Counted from the stretch's first letter, positions 50,880-62,929 are shown. The stretch: 64,000 bases of DNA from Petaurus breviceps papuanus (GCA_028583685.1 JAMXIF010000222.1:3905346-3969345), one strand, 5' to 3'. Made by a program: numbers and translations. Notes: generated by a model from the letters alone, not told the origin.

Positions 50880-51199
50880 TCCTGAATTAAGGGGATTCCT
50901 TTCCTTTTTTTCCCATGTACTTGTAAATTTTTAATACAGAAATATATCTACCATCAAGCTCAGGATCAAGAACATTTTGGGAACTCAACAAATATTAAAT
51001 AATAATGCCATTTAGTCCAAAGTACAACCTATTTAATGCATCAGATTATGATGGTTTCTTTACTTTCTTCAAATGCTTCAGTGAGGGTATGACTGATCTA
51101 TAGGACAGAGCTCCTTAGCTGTTTTCATAGAATCCTTTGGTTGTGTTGTGAAACAATGAAGCCTGTGAGTTCCTTTTCTAAATGTATGATCCTATCATC
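50880..51199. other. AT-rich, no recognised gene or repeat
   Basis: Nothing exon-like. Confidence 0.35.
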
Positions 51200-51875
51200 T
51201 TAGAGAAATTCAAGGTAGGGAGTGACAAAGACAATGGAGACATCAAAGTACTTTGGGAAATTTTAAGAAGGGACAACTGGACTTGCCAAGGAAGCTTCCC
51301 AGATGAGGTCCCACCATAACTGGGCTGGCCAAGGAAGCTTCCCAGACGAGGTGCCACCATAACTGGGCTGGCCAAGGAAGCTTCCCAGACGAGCTCCTGC
51401 CTCAGCCGACCTTTGAGTGAAGATTCCAAGAGGTGGAGATGAGAAGGGAGCCCCTCCTTGCATGGTAGACACCCTGGGTGTTGGGCAGGCACTAAAGGGC
51501 ACTGAAGGGCAAGAGGTGGCATGTCTAGGGAGCAGCCACTAGTCTCCCTTGGCTGGGACATCAAATGTGTGAAGGGGAGCGATGTGAAATGACTTCAAGG
51601 CAGGCCAGAACCAGTCAGGAGCCTTAAATGCCAGGATAAGGAGTTCTTTTCTCCTAAAGGCAGGGGGAGTGGCTTGGTCAGACATTTGCCTTAGGAAGAT
51701 TATTTGGGCAGCTCTTAAAGAACACAATGGAGAGCAGAGAGTCTGAGGACAAAAATATCAACTACTGGTTCTTGCGGTTGTCCAGGCAGGAGATAACGAT
51801 GGCCAAGGTGATGCAAGTGAGTGGAGGGAATGACTTGAGAGATGAAGAATCCAGGGCTAAAGATGGGGAGAAGGG
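51200..51875 (-). mobile_element. L2 LINE, antisense, with internal minisatellite
   Basis: 'gtcaggagccttaaatgccaggataagg', 'gcttggtcagacatttgccttaggaagattatttgg' and 'gcggttgtccaggcaggagataacgatgg' are in antisense L2 order. Confidence 0.75.
51275..51393. repeat. 43-bp minisatellite, 2.8 copies
   Basis: Units begin at 51275, 51318 and 51361 with AACTGGGCTGGCCAAGGAAG; few differences between units. Lies in L2-derived DNA. Confidence 0.95.
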
Positions 51876-52353
51876 GTAGTAAGGGACCGAGAACAGGCAA
51901 AAATGAGATTATGGGAGGACGGTGTTCTCAGCAGAAACAGGGAAAGAAAAGGGAGTGGACAGGTGTTAATGTGGTGGATTTGAGGGAGCCCAAAAACCTT
52001 CAGTCCATCACATCTCAGGCATGTACCCTAGAGGTAAGCCTTAGGCTCTGGTGCCCCAGCTGGCCCCTTCGGGGACCAGGCATCAGCCTCACAGCCCTCA
52101 CGGCCCTGGGCACTGGGGCCAGGAGCTGGTGTCGGTGGCCCCCAGCCAGAAGTCTCCTCTTCCTGATGCCCACTGTCAGCCCAGCTGGGCCGAGGCCTTA
52201 GAGAGACTTTTTCCCACGGCCTCATTCCCCCCAGGTCTCTTTTTCTCTTTCTGGGCAACACCAGATGGCCGCAGACCCCCCACACTCGGGACGCTTTCTG
52301 CCTGCAGGAGACCGTGGCGGATTCACGGACCTACCTCTCTTCTCTCTTTCCAG

Positions 52354-52483
52354 GGTCCCCAGCTGCCGAGCGGCTCCGTTACATCCTGGGGGAGGAAGAT
52401 GGTGTTCCCACCCCAACCCTCTTCACCGAGATGGACACCCTGCAACATGATGGCGAGGAGATGGAGTGGAAAGAGTCAGCCAG
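52354..52483 (+). CDS. SLC4A5: SLC4A5 (NBCe2) coding exon 3, common exon
   Basis: Reads (R)[16 protein letters not shown]...[15 protein letters not shown]...EMEWKESAR, the start of the band 3 cytosolic domain. About 35 of 43 residues agree with human NBCe2 as I recall it ([11 protein letters not shown] is specific to NBCe2; NBCe1 has FTELDELLAVDG). Acceptor 'ctcttctctctttccag', phase 1; donor 'gccag|gtaagg', phase 2. Residues 91-133 in the long form. The next family exon, starting with WIKFEEKV, is not found up to 64000, so intron 3 is at least 11.5 kb. This is the exon to which both the long N-terminus and the candidate alternative exon would splice. Confidence 0.95.
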
Positions 52484-52661
52484 GTAAGGAGAAGGAGGGA
52501 TGGTGGAGAGGGGAGGAATGAGGTAAACTACCCCCTTTCAAGGCTGCTTTAAAATGCTTCTCCCACAACGACCCTGAGAGGAGAAAAGCACAAGGATTCT
52601 GCATGCTTTGTTCCAATAATGTATAGAGGCCTCGTCTCAAAGCCAGGGAGTGTTGGGTTAG

Positions 52662-52699
<38 letters not shown>
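52662..52699. repeat. (CA)n microsatellite
   Basis: About 19 uninterrupted CA units. Confidence 0.97.
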
Positions 52700-52701
<2 letters not shown>

Positions 52702-52865
52702 CACATACTGACTGTGTGACCTTGGATAAGTCATTACCCTCTCGGTACCCCAGACAACCCTGAGACTGAGCTACAGAGAAGTATGACAGGCATCAGTAGG
52801 AGTTTCCTCTTCTAGGAGGGCCTTTATCAGTGAAGTCACAACCCCTGCTCTTACTTCCTAATAAT
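52700..52865 (+). mobile_element. Marsupial tRNA SINE, composite type
   Basis: 'actgtgtgaccttggataagtc', 'cggtaccccagacaaccctgagactgagctacagagaag' and 'gagtttcctcttctaggagg'. Same family as 13820 and 16104. Confidence 0.6.
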
Positions 52866-52874
52866 TGGTCATCA

Positions 52875-53215
52875 ATATGTGGCACATTAAGGCTCACAAA
52901 GCTTCTTACCGTCGCTCTCATGGGAACCCCTGCCATGGGGGACGGGGCTCCCTATCCCAACCCTATGCTGAGTCAGGTGGTTTGATTATCCCCATCTTAC
53001 AGATGAGGAAACTGAGGCTCAGAGATTGCCCAGTAAGTGTCAAGCCCAGGTCTTCCTGACTCCAGGCCTGGCACTCTATCCACTGTGCCCCTTAGGTGCC
53101 CACTTCTCATCTTACAGATGGGAAAACTGAGGCTCAGAGAGAAGACTAGTTCATGGTCATGTAGCTAATAAGTCTCAGAACCCAGGCTGGAGCCCCAGTG
53201 TTCATGCACCAGATC
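52875..53215 (-). mobile_element. Ther-1 then MIR SINE, antisense
   Basis: Ther-1 (52875-53098): 'cttacagatgaggaaactgaggctcagag' and 'caggtcttcctgactccagg'. MIR (53100-53215): 'acagatgggaaaactgaggctcagag'. Confidence 0.75.
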
Positions 53216-53399
53216 TGGGGCACTTTATACTAAATATAACACACCCTTTGGAGAGATTTCTGGTGATTGTGTCCCAGGATCCAAGGGCAGTGCTGGCCTT
53301 CCCTACAGACAGAACAGAGGGTCACCTACAAGGCATGGCCTGGGCCATGGCAGAAGCTCACCAGCCCAAAGAACACTTCCCCTCTAGACTCACCCTAAT

Positions 53400-54010
53400 C
53401 TCCCCACTGGTCTTCCTCCCTCCCCACCCCAATCCATTCTCCATGCAGATAGCTACCTGATTGTCCTCACACACAGATGTGACTGTGTCATTTCCCTCTT
53501 CAGTAAACCTTCAGGGCTCCTCTTGGGGAGGGAGGACGCTACAGGAACTCTGCTGTAAAGCTCTTCACCTAGCCCCACCCTCTCCATTCTCGTTAGATGT
53601 TACTCCCCTTCACACTGCGATCCATCCAGACTGGCCTTCTCTCTGTGCGTCCCAAGATGCCCCATCTCCCTATCTTTGCTCTGGCTGGGTCCCATGCCTA
53701 GAATGCTCTCCTTCCTGACCTCTGTCCCACACAATCACCCTCCTTCTTCAAGATGCTCAAGTCCCGATTCTGCATGAAGCCTAGCCTGGCCCCCACCTGC
53801 CAGTGCCCCCCCTCCAAAGCTACCTTGTGTTATCTCCTTGTGTGTATTAATATTTATTCTGCATTGACTTCACTATGGACTTCTTGTTCCCCACTTGAAT
53901 ATGTTCCTTGGACCTAGGGCTGTTTTGTTCTTTGTATTTTATCCCCAGTGACTAGTACATAGTAGGTCCACCAGTAAATGCTGGTAAAGGGATGGAAGGA
54001 CAAATGGATG
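53400..54010 (+). mobile_element. L2 LINE 3' region, sense, to the terminus
   Basis: 'tgactgtgtcatttccctcttcagtaaaccttcaggg', 'gcctagaatgctctccttcctgacctctg', 'cttgttccccacttgaatatg' and 'agtgactagtacatagtaggtcc'. Confidence 0.85.
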
Positions 54011-54550
54011 GTATGTTTTCCCAGTGGAATTAGGAAAGGATGGGACCAAGAGTAGAGAGATGAGTGAAATAGAGTGGAAAGACATTAATGAAGCCCTCTT
54101 GGGGCCAAACGAAGTACCAAGTGCTGAGAATACAAATGGAAAACAAGACCGTTCTGGCCTGGGGAAGGGTTCCCTTTCCAAATGAGAGAAGTGGTGCAGA
54201 GGCGCATTCACCTTCAGGGCAGGGGGAAAGGGCCAGTGGTTCTCCAGGCACATGGGCAGTGCCAATAGGGAGGCCTGGGCCCCTTAGACTGCTCTGCTGG
54301 GAAGAGGAGATCCTGGTGGCACCTGCAAGGGGAGGGTCAGGGCGGGCCAATGGGGGAGTGAAGCCCTGTCCCTCCCCTTCCAGGGGCGGTGTCTAGGTGT
54401 GCAGGGGTCCAGGGGACACAACAGAAGGTATATGGCATCATTAGGAAAAGTGCTAACTTGCTCTGACACTGAAATGGGAGAGATAAGTAGAGGAGGCTCA
54501 AAAGAATTCAAGGCATGTCATAGGAAGGGGGAGAGGAAAGCAGGTCATAA
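54011..54550. other. Mostly unrecognised
   Basis: Antisense L2 remnant near 54100-54180. No gene. Confidence 0.35.
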
Positions 54551-54554
54551 GACT

Positions 54555-54728
54555 ACGTAAGCAGTAAGGGGACCTCAGAAACCATCTGTTCCAAACCCCT
54601 TGTTTGTACAGATTGGAAAACTGAGGCCAAGTGATTTGCCCATGGTCTCATACATAGCAAACATCGGAAGTGGAATTTGAACACAGATTCTCTGAGTCCA
54701 AAGCCTCTATCCACTGTACCACACAGCC
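54555..54728 (-). mobile_element. MIR-family SINE, antisense
   Basis: 'gtacagattggaaaactgaggcc', 'gtggaatttgaacacagattctctgagtcc' and 'ccactgtaccaca'. Confidence 0.7.
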
Positions 54729-54944
54729 TATATCTTTGATGTTTGACTCTTGGGGAAGTAGAAAGCCAGGAGATAGAAAGGAGTGGGTTAGATCTGGGGG
54801 CTGGAGAAGAGACAACGATCTGTGTGTAGCCACTGAAAGGAACAAGGTACAGCCAATCAAAGCAAAATAAAGGATCCATTTACTCATTTACTTAATTACT
54901 CATTTTTATTGTGAGTTTATTTGTGGTTAGTGAAGAAAGTAGAT

Positions 54945-55460
54945 AGTCAAGTCAACAAGCATTTATTAAGCATCTACTGCATGCCAGGCACTATGGTGAG
55001 CACTAGAAATACAAAGAAAGACAAAGACAGGCCCTGCCCTCGAGGAGCTCCCAGTCTAATGGGGGAGACAACACGCACTTAGGGACAAACCAGCTCCAGA
55101 CAGGATAGTTTGGGGAGAATCAGTGGGCGAAAGTATGAGCTAGCATTCAGGGGGAGTGAGAAAGGTCTCTTATAGGAGGGGGGATTTCAACTGAATGAAG
55201 CCAAGGAAGCCGGGGCAGGGGGGTGGGGGGATGGGGTGTTAATGTAGAGACCCCCAGGCGTGGAGGACGAATAATGAGAATGTCCAGAGCCCAGATGGTG
55301 TGGAGTTGGGCAGGGAAGGGGCTGTTTCTGCAGGTGACTGACGAAGGGTGGAGTCAGCACCCTTTCTGCAGAGTATGAGGACAGCTAAGAGGGACCATCA
55401 ATAATCAATCAGTACCCCCTGCGCGCCAGGCACTGTGCTAAGCCAGGGAATGCCTAAAGA
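54945..55460 (-). mobile_element. L2 LINE 3' region, antisense
   Basis: 'caacaagcatttattaagcatctactgcatgccagg', 'ctcgaggagctcccagtctaatggggg'. A second terminus lies at 55400-55460. Confidence 0.8.
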
Positions 55461-55629
55461 TCAGGGCTTCTGGGCTCAAGATGGAGCCACTGGAAGCGAT
55501 TTGTATCCATGAGATGAGAAGGAATCCCTGAGGCAGATAGAGACTGTGGACCAAGAAACGAGAGACATGTATTTAGGTTGTGGAAAGAAGGGAAGTGAAT
55601 CCAGAGGGAGCAGCCTGAGGGGTTGCTCT

Positions 55630-56145
55630 GGTGTTCAAAGCCTTCCAAAGTCTAGCATCACCAGATATCTCCAGCTTTAAGCAACTCCTCTCCATGCATT
55701 CTGGGCTCCAGCCAAGCTGGACCACTGTCTTCCCCATAAAAACCACCTATACTTTTCTACCTCCTTATTATGAAGCTTCTTAGATTTCCCCATTTTTCCT
55801 CCTGGACCCCTCCCACACCTGTTTCCCTCTGGAAACTCAGGTGCACTTTCTTTGCATTTTTCAAAAGTGCAAAATCTGGATAAAATTATGTGTTGTGTTT
55901 GGTCATCACTCTCCTATGAATCTGCCCCATGAGGTCAGGGACTATATTTCATCTACATTTTGTCTCACCCTCAGAGATGAACAGCCCATTCACCTGAGAG
56001 TGAGTGTAACACTTATATGTACACACTATCTCTCCCATTAGAATGTAAGCTCCTTCAGAGCAGGGGCTGGTTTATTTTTGTGTCTCTAGTGCCTAGCATA
56101 ATTGCCGGCATACAGCAGGCACTTAATAAATGCTTGTGATGAGTC
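55630..56145 (+). mobile_element. L2 LINE 3' region, sense, to the terminus
   Basis: 'ctccagccaagctggaccactgtc', 'tgaggtcagggactatatttcatc', 'gaatgtaagctccttcagagcaggggctgg' and 'agcaggcacttaataaatgcttgtg'. Confidence 0.85.
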
Positions 56146-56669
56146 GAACAACCTTGTGGAATAGGTAAAGCAGGCATTTCTGCAAATGGAGAACATCAGG
56201 ATTTAGGTGACTCCCCCTCATCTCAAATAGCCTTCCCCTTCTGTCCTAAGAGGACACTTGGTTCGCTATCTTTCCGGCATTCTCCCCAGTGTTAGATGTG
56301 TCTCATGGCTGTCTGTTAGCATTGTCCCTCCTCTGCTGAGGGTAGTCATGCTTGGAAGCTTGGAGCCACACTTCTGAATTTCCCCACTCTGTCCACACCC
56401 TTTCACTCTCTGCCTTTGTCCTAGACCCTCATTGTGTCTCTCTCTCCATGCTATTCCTTGGCAATAGCTTCTCCTTCTCCAGTGGCTTCACTCTCCTCTC
56501 TAGACAGTGGCTTCCCTGGCCTCCCTCTCTGCTGCCCGAAGGCTGTAAGAGTAGGGATGGGGATGAGGACCGAGCCTGGATTTTCCTCGATGTAGGAGCT
56601 TAAAAACAAACAAAGAAAAATTAACAGCTTACTCCTAATTTTCCCATTTTGGTTTCTTATTCAACATTT

Positions 56670-57000
56670 TCAGAGATGCCCAGGTTGGAAACCTGGACTT
56701 ATCTTGGACTCTTCCCTTCCCCTGCACCCACCCAGTGCAATGAGTCACCAGACCCTACCAATTTCACCTTCTAGTGTGGCTCATCCTTCCTGTCTCTTCT
56801 CACCACCAGAGACAACCTACTTGTCTCCCACTTGTACCTTCCAAAGCCTTCAATTCCTTTCCCTTGTCCAGCATTCAGGGTCTTCTCTGATCAGGCCCAA
56901 TCGATTTTTTCCTGCTATCCCCAAGGCCGTGCCTCCTTGCTCCCATTCCAGCCAAACCAGCTTTGCCACCAGCTAAGTTGGTGCCACACAACTGTGGCAG
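56670..57000 (+). mobile_element. L2 LINE internal/3' region, sense
   Basis: 'caggttggaaacctggacttatcttggactc' and 'ccagcattcagggtcttctctgatcagg'. L2-like decayed text continues to about 57390. Confidence 0.6.
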
Positions 57001-57399
57001 CTGTCTTGATCTCTCTGTGCCTCACTTCTTCCACTTGGAAATCAAAGGCCAGAGGACTAGGAGCCTAAATCATCTCTACGGCTCATGTTCTAGGTTCCAA
57101 GGTCTCTTTCTGTTCTAGTGCCCCCTAGCTCGTACATCGACAACACACACATTCCTCACTGTAGACACCTAATGGCAGGACAGATGGAGTGTTTTTCCAT
57201 TGTTCATCTTTGATTGAGTTGTCTCTCCTTGCATGATCCCTGATTTTTCCCATCCTTCAAAAGCTTCTTCCTTCATGAGTTTGTCCCTCATACTCCCAAC
57301 TGAAGGGTATCTTTGCCTCTTTGGAACTCTCATAATATTTCATTCTTCCCTAAAGCATCTCTTGCGTTGTCTAATGTCACCCTCATTCTGTAAGCCCAT

Positions 57400-57485
57400 T
57401 AATGGAAAGAGAGCTTGATTTCAGAGGATCCTGGGTTCAGATCCTGACTTTGCTACTCACTACCTGTGTGAACACTCTGCCTCTA
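57400..57485 (+). mobile_element. MIR SINE fragment, sense
   Basis: 'ctgggttcagatcctgactttgctactcac' and 'cctgtgtgaac'. Confidence 0.6.
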
Positions 57486-57539
57486 TCTAACAAGGCACCC
57501 ACGATGGTGAAGAGGCTCAAAATTATGTCATGGGGACTA

Positions 57540-57720
57540 AGTGAAATAACTGAGGATGTTTATTCTAGAGAAAAAATGGGGTTTGTGATATCTGCCTTCT
57601 AGTCTTTGAAGGATTGTCTCATCTAGAAAGGACTAGATGTGTTCTTCTTGGCTTTAGAGGGCAACTTTGAATTCAACCAATACAGATGGAGACCAGTGTG
57701 TAGAGATACATAGACATCTA
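57540..57720 (+). mobile_element. L3/CR1 LINE fragment, sense
   Basis: 'gaaataactgaggatgtttattctagagaaaaaatgggg' and 'gtgttcttcttggctttagagggc'. Confidence 0.6.
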
Positions 57721-57889
57721 CAAATATAGAGACGCACACGTGCATGTAGGTAGATTGTAGAAGAGACAGTTACTGATGATCTGAACACACATCGCCACCA
57801 TGCTTAAGGCAAAGAAGTATGAGCTGGCATGTATAAAGACAGAAACAAAAAGCCACCCCTACCTTAGAGATGCCAAGAAGCTTGTTCTG

Positions 57890-58360
57890 CTGTAGGTGGC
57901 TCAGGAGCAGAGCCTTGGAGGAGGTTAGTGTTCCAAACCTCTGAAGAGAAGAAGGGAGGAGAGAATGCTTTCTAGGCCTTGGGGCATAAGGGAAATGAGG
58001 AGTCTGTACAAGGGATGGAGACCAGAGATGGAATTCCAAGGTCAGGGAATAGCAGAATGCCAGTGTAACTAAAGAGTAGCATGAAAGAATTCTGGAAAGG
58101 CCAGGTACTGCACGTAGGAGAGGAAATCTCAAGCTTCAGGATTTGCTTTTTGTGTTAGGGGCAATAGAAAGTTATAGAAGATTCTTGAGCAGGGGAGTAA
58201 TGAATGGTATGTCCTGTGCCTTTGAGTGACTATGTTGGCAGCTCTGTGGAGGGCATATGGGAAGGGGGAGAGTGTGGAGTTAGGGAAATCTGGGAGGAGT
58301 CTGCCCAAATGTTCCAGGTAAGAGATAATGAAGAACTGATGAGTAGAGAAAAAGGGAGAA
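57890..58360 (-). mobile_element. L2 LINE, antisense
   Basis: 'tgttaggggcaatagaaagttatagaagattcttgagcaggggagtaatg' and 'gttggcagctctgtggagg'. Confidence 0.7.
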
Positions 58361-58361
58361 T

Positions 58362-58605
58362 GATTGCTAACATTTATATAGAACTTTAAGGATTTCTAAG
58401 CATCTTACAAATATGATATCCTCATAGCAACCCTGGGACCTAGGTGCCATTATTATCCCCCCACTTTACAGATGAAGATACTGAGGCAATACAGGTTAAG
58501 TGACTTTCCCAGGGTCACATTCTAGAAAGAGCCTAATGCAAGATTTGAACTCAGGTCTTCCAGTCTCTAAATCTAGCCATTAATTCACAGCACCATAGCT
58601 GTTTC
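58362..58605 (-). mobile_element. Ther-1 SINE, antisense
   Basis: 'aacatttatatagaactttaagg', 'cactttacagatgaagatactgagg' and 'gatttgaactcaggtcttcc'. Confidence 0.8.
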
Positions 58606-59115
58606 ATCTGGTAACCATGGGAAGTACTATTTCTCTCCCCTGGCAGGGTGCCAAAAAGGGTTAGAGAAGTGAGGGGGGTAAGGAGGTGTGGGCAGTGAGG
58701 CTAATGGCTTTTCTCTAGAAATATGTGAAAGGGAGGGAAGAGAGAAGATGACCCCTTGGGTGCCTAGCAGGGGGAATTACAGGGGCCTTTGGGGCTTGGC
58801 TTGGCTTGGTTTTTTAGAACTTGGAAAGCAGTATGGAGGTCACTGAAGGGCACACTTAGGTCAGGCACAAGTGAAAACAGATGGAGCTACACAGATGTGG
58901 AGTGGAAGAGGGTGCTCTAGGAGCCCTCGAAGGATCATGCCATTTCATACGTAACATGTTTCCACAGCTCTGATGTCAGGTATACATGTGTGAGTGTCAG
59001 AGAAGAGAGAAACACAGAGGCAGAGAAATGAGAATCTGGGCCAAGCCCATAAAGAGATAAAATTAAATATGAATAAATACAAAGTCCTGTTCCTAAAGCC
59101 AGCCACACACACTAT
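58606..59115. other. No recognised gene or repeat
   Basis: Purine-rich, unique-looking. Confidence 0.35.
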
Positions 59116-59119
59116 ACAA

Positions 59120-59290
59120 GGAGGTAGTATTTTTCAATGAAGAGTCAGAGGACCTGGGTTTGGATTCTGCCTCTGACACTTATTACCAGTCTGATCTTGA
59201 GAATTCTACTTCCCATTTCTAGCTTCCTCATCTATAAAATGAGTGGGCTGGATTAGGTCATCTCTGACATCCCATCCAATTCCAAATCCT
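59120..59290 (+). mobile_element. MIR-family SINE, sense
   Basis: 'gaagagtcagaggacctgggtttggattctgcc', 'cttcctcatctataaaatgag' and 'catctctgacatcccatccaattcc'. Confidence 0.7.
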
Positions 59291-59299
59291 ACCTATTCT

Positions 59300-59690
59300 C
59301 CTGAGTATACCAATAGTTGAGCAGAAATTCAGATAAAAGTTATCTGAAGGTGTCAGTGGACCACAAGCAGCATAAAACTTGAATTGTGGCCACAAACCTA
59401 ATGGTATCCTGGCCTTCATCTCTAGAAGTGTAGTGTCCAGAATGAGGCAGAGAAGAGAATTTCTGGGACTGCCTTGAAACTCTGTGTTCATTTCTGGGTG
59501 CCCTGATTTAGGAAAAACCACTGACAAGCTAAATGGTGACCGGCATGATGAGGTAGCTGGAGACCATGCCACTAGGAGGCCACATGGAAAGCACTAGGGA
59601 TGTTTACGCTGGGGATGCTGGGGGGAGACACAGAGACTGTCTTCATTTAGTCCAAAGGTTTTCATGTGAAAGATTATTTAATTTGGCTCC
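59300..59690 (+). mobile_element. L3/CR1 LINE 3' region, sense
   Basis: 'tggtatcctggccttcatctctag', 'ctctgtgttcatttctgggtgccctgatttagg' and 'tagctggagaccatgccac'. Confidence 0.7.
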
Positions 59691-59894
59691 CAGGGAACAG
59701 AAGTAAGAACAGCGGGTGAAAGTTCCCAGGCAGGAGATTTCAGAGAAATAATGAAGTAACAAGACAAGAGTTAAATAACGCAAGATGTAGAAACCCCAGG
59801 AGGCAGCGTGTGTGTGTGACAGGGTCCAACAGACAATGCAGAGGATAGGTACTTTGGGAGCTCAGATATGGAAGAGGTCTCCAGGAGCAGGAGT

Positions 59895-61460
59895 GGTCAA
59901 TCAATCACCAACAGTTATTAAGGTGCTTCCTAGAGGCAACTAGAGTACTCAGAGTGCTGGACCCTGAGTCAGGAAGACCCCAGTTCAAATATGACCTCAG
60001 GCACTTACTAGCTGTGTGACCCTAGCCAAGTCACTTCTTAACCTCTGTCTGCCTTCCTCAACTGTAAAATGGGGACAATAATATCACCAACTTCACAAGG
60101 TTGCTGAGAAGATCAAATAAGATAATATTTATGTAGAGCTTAGCACAGTGTCTAGCACACAGTAGGCGCCTAATAAATGCTTATTCCATTCCCACCTGCT
60201 ATGTGCTAAGCATGATGCTGAGGACACAAAGATAAAATAAACCTATTTCTGTACTCAGGAAGTTTACATTCTCTAAGGCAAGAGAGCAGTTATGTATACA
60301 CAGACTAAATACAAACCTATACGATGGAAGGGAACGTTGGCAATTTAGGAGCTGGAAAGGTCTGCCTCCAGAATGGAGTATTTGAGAAGAGACTTGTAGG
60401 GAGCCAGGAAAAGTAAGAAGCAGAAGGAAGGATGGAGAGCATTCCAGGCACGGGGAACACACAAAGCCAAGGAGATAGGAAGTCTGCCGTCCTGAGCACA
60501 GGACAATGAGCAGACCAGAGCAGCTGTCCAGGGTGCTGGGGAGGGAGTGGGAAAGGGGGGGACTGAGGTGTAAGAACACAGGAAAGATAGGAGGGGGTTA
60601 GGTTGTGTAGAGCTTTAAAAGTCAAACTGGGGACTTGGAGACCTTGAGAATAATAGGGAACTGCTGGAATTTATTGAATGGGGAGGAAGATTGCTTTGGC
60701 AGCTGAATGGAAGAAGGATTAGAGACTTGGCAGGAAGACCAATTAAGTGACTTTCAATAGCTGAGGTTAGAGGAGACAATGACCTGAACTAGGGTGGGGG
60801 CATTGAAAGTGAAGAGAAGGGGAATTACAGTAGAGATGTGAACCAAGAAATGACCTGGCAAGAGATCTGCCACATGGGTTTAATGAAAGTAAGGAAGGTA
60901 GAGGGTTGCATCAAGGTGGTGAGCCTGGGGGAGGGGGGAGGAGGAGGAGGAGGAGAAAGATGAGGAAGATGGTGCCCGGAATAGTAATAGGGAAGTTAAA
61001 GGGAGAAGACAAGTTGGCGGCAATGTTAATGAGTTCTACTTTGAACATAGTGAGTTTGAGATGTTACAGACATCTGATTCAAGATATCCAGGAGTTAGCT
61101 GGTGAGTTGAAATCGGAACATTCAGCACAGTGTGTGGCACATAATAAACACTTAATAAATACTTAACTAGAAGAAGACTAGAGCTTGATATTTGGATCTG
61201 GGAATCATCTGCATAGAGGATCTAATTGAATCCCTGGAAGCTGACGAGGTCACAAAGTGAGATAGGAAGGAAGAAGAGAAGAGGGCATAAGGCAGAGCCT
61301 TGGGGGATACCCACAGTTAGCTGAAGATCTAGCTAAGGAAACTGAGAAGCAGTCATAGAGGGAGGGGGAGAACCAGGAGATAAGGGTGTCCTAGACACCT
61401 AGAGATAAGAGAGGATTGAGCAAGAGGAGATCTGCAGATCGCAAAGAAGTCCAACAGCTA
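59895..61460 (-). mobile_element. L2 LINE, antisense, longest copy, split by Ther-1
   Basis: Terminus at 59895-59928, then after the Ther-1 at 59929-60185 'ctgctatgtgctaagcatgatgctgagg', 'gaggaagattgctttggcagctg', 'gagttctactttgaacatagtgagtttgag', 'gggaatcatctgcatagagg' and 'cagagccttgggggatacccac'. Confidence 0.85.
59929..60185 (+). mobile_element. Ther-1 SINE, sense, full length, nested in L2
   Basis: 'gcaactagagtactcagagtgctggaccctgagtcagg', B box 'cagttcaaatatg', 'gtgtgaccctagccaagtcac', 'caactgtaaaatggggac' and the 3' end 'gcacacagtaggcgcctaataaatgc'. Confidence 0.85.
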
Positions 61461-61499
61461 GGGAAAGCACTATATGAGATCTGAAGGGGGACAGGACAA

Positions 61500-61900
61500 C
61501 ATCGACTTAGGTGGGGTTGGAAAGGAAAGCTTCATGGAGGAAATTCAACTTTAAAGGACAGGTTGGATTTCAGCAGATAAATGGGAGGAAGGAGCCCTTC
61601 TAGGCACATGGAGCAACCTGAAGAGGGACATAGAGACAGGAAGGTCCAAGACATACTTAAGGGACACGTTTGGCAGGAGACATAGAGGGGTGAGAGAGAG
61701 AAATTCGGAGAGCCCTGAATGTCAGGCAAGGAGTATGAACTTTCCCTCTGACAACAAGAAGTCTCTGGAGGACTTTGAGAAGATGAAAAGACTGACCAGA
61801 TCTTTGGTAAGGAATATAAATCTGGTTGTGGCTTGGAATGAGGAGGGAGCCTTGAGGGAGTTGAAGGGAAACGGTTGATTCTGAAGCCTAGGCACAGGTG
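61500..61900 (-). mobile_element. L2 LINE fragment, antisense
   Basis: 'tttggcaggagacatagagggg', 'gagccctgaatgtcaggcaagg' and 'tctggttgtggc' follow antisense L2. Confidence 0.6.
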
Positions 61901-61984
61901 AGGGGAAAAGAGACTAGATCAGTTTGAGGGTCTGGGTGAGGGTAAGAGGATAAGGCAGAAGGAAGAGCAATCTCCATACATCTT

Positions 61985-62215
61985 AGTTCCTACTTCTCTC
62001 CCCACCATTCTTCCTTCCAGCTAACTCAAGGACATTGCTACTTGGAGGCTGGGCTACTCCTTTCCCCCTGACTATACCCTGCTATTTTCCCACCTCTGTA
62101 TCTTTGCTCACACCACTTCCTGGGGCAGGAATGTTCCCCCTACCCATCCTCAACTACTAAAGTCCTACCCATCCTTAGCCTACCTCAAATGTTACCTTCT
62201 TTTGTAAGTCTACTG
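61985..62215 (+). mobile_element. L2 LINE fragment, sense
   Basis: 'cctctgtatctttgctcacaccacttcctggggcaggaatg' is the 'ctttgcacatgctgttccctctgcctggaatg' segment. Confidence 0.65.
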
Positions 62216-62520
62216 ACATGCATTTATTCACTTCTCACTATGTGCCAGGCACTGTGCTAGATATGACCCTGCAAAGACAAAAATGCATCAGTTCTTGCCC
62301 TCAAGTTCCTTACATTCTATCAAAGGAGGCAACATGGACATAGATAGATAGATACAAGATGGATACAAAGCAGACACAAGGTCACCTTGTGTGGGAAGGT
62401 ACAAGCAGCCTAGGGAACCAGGAGAAGCTGGTGCTTGAGCCGAATCTCAAAAGAGGCCAAGGGTTCCAAGAGGCAGAGGTAAGGAAGGAGAGTAATCCAA
62501 GACTGGGGAATGGTTGTTTC
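62216..62520 (-). mobile_element. L2 LINE 3' region, antisense
   Basis: 'atgcatttattcacttctcactatgtgccaggcactgtgc' and 'caagttccttacattctatcaaagg'. Confidence 0.8.
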
Positions 62521-62925
62521 AGGAGAGCTGATGCATAAGGGCAGGACTCTGCCTTTTCTTGTGCCTGGACCCTTTCAACCATCAGGCTGGTGACGTCTAT
62601 GGACCCCAGCTGGGAATCTTGAGCTTCAATGCACAAAAACAAAGCTATAGGATTATCAAGAACACCAATTATGGTAGAATACAGTTTAACAAAGTATCTG
62701 AAAAACAAAATCACAGACCTCAGGTTAAGACCCAACCCCTGTACTGTGCAAAGAAACTTGGAACCTAATGTGTTTCAAATAAAAAATCCTGCATCCGCCA
62801 CCAGCCAGCTGGGGGAGTTCTCAATAAGACCCAGCAGAGACACTTACCAGCTGAAAAAGTTAACATGATCTTAGACTGCTCTAATCAAGAAACCACCAGG
62901 CATTAATTAGTGAGAGGCTCCATGG
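62521..62925. other. No recognised gene or repeat
   Basis: Short open frames on both strands lack splice support. Confidence 0.35.
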
Positions 62926-62929
62926 TATA

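Noticed and set aside
52051-52521. 156-residue plus-strand frame over exon 3
   Set aside because: It is in a different frame from SPAAER...ESAR and ignores strong splice sites.
57111-57128. CTCF-like 'gtgccccctag'
   Set aside because: Only about 11 of 14 consensus positions match; too weak in isolation.
60199-60579. 126-residue minus-strand frame
   Set aside because: Lies wholly in an antisense L2 copy.
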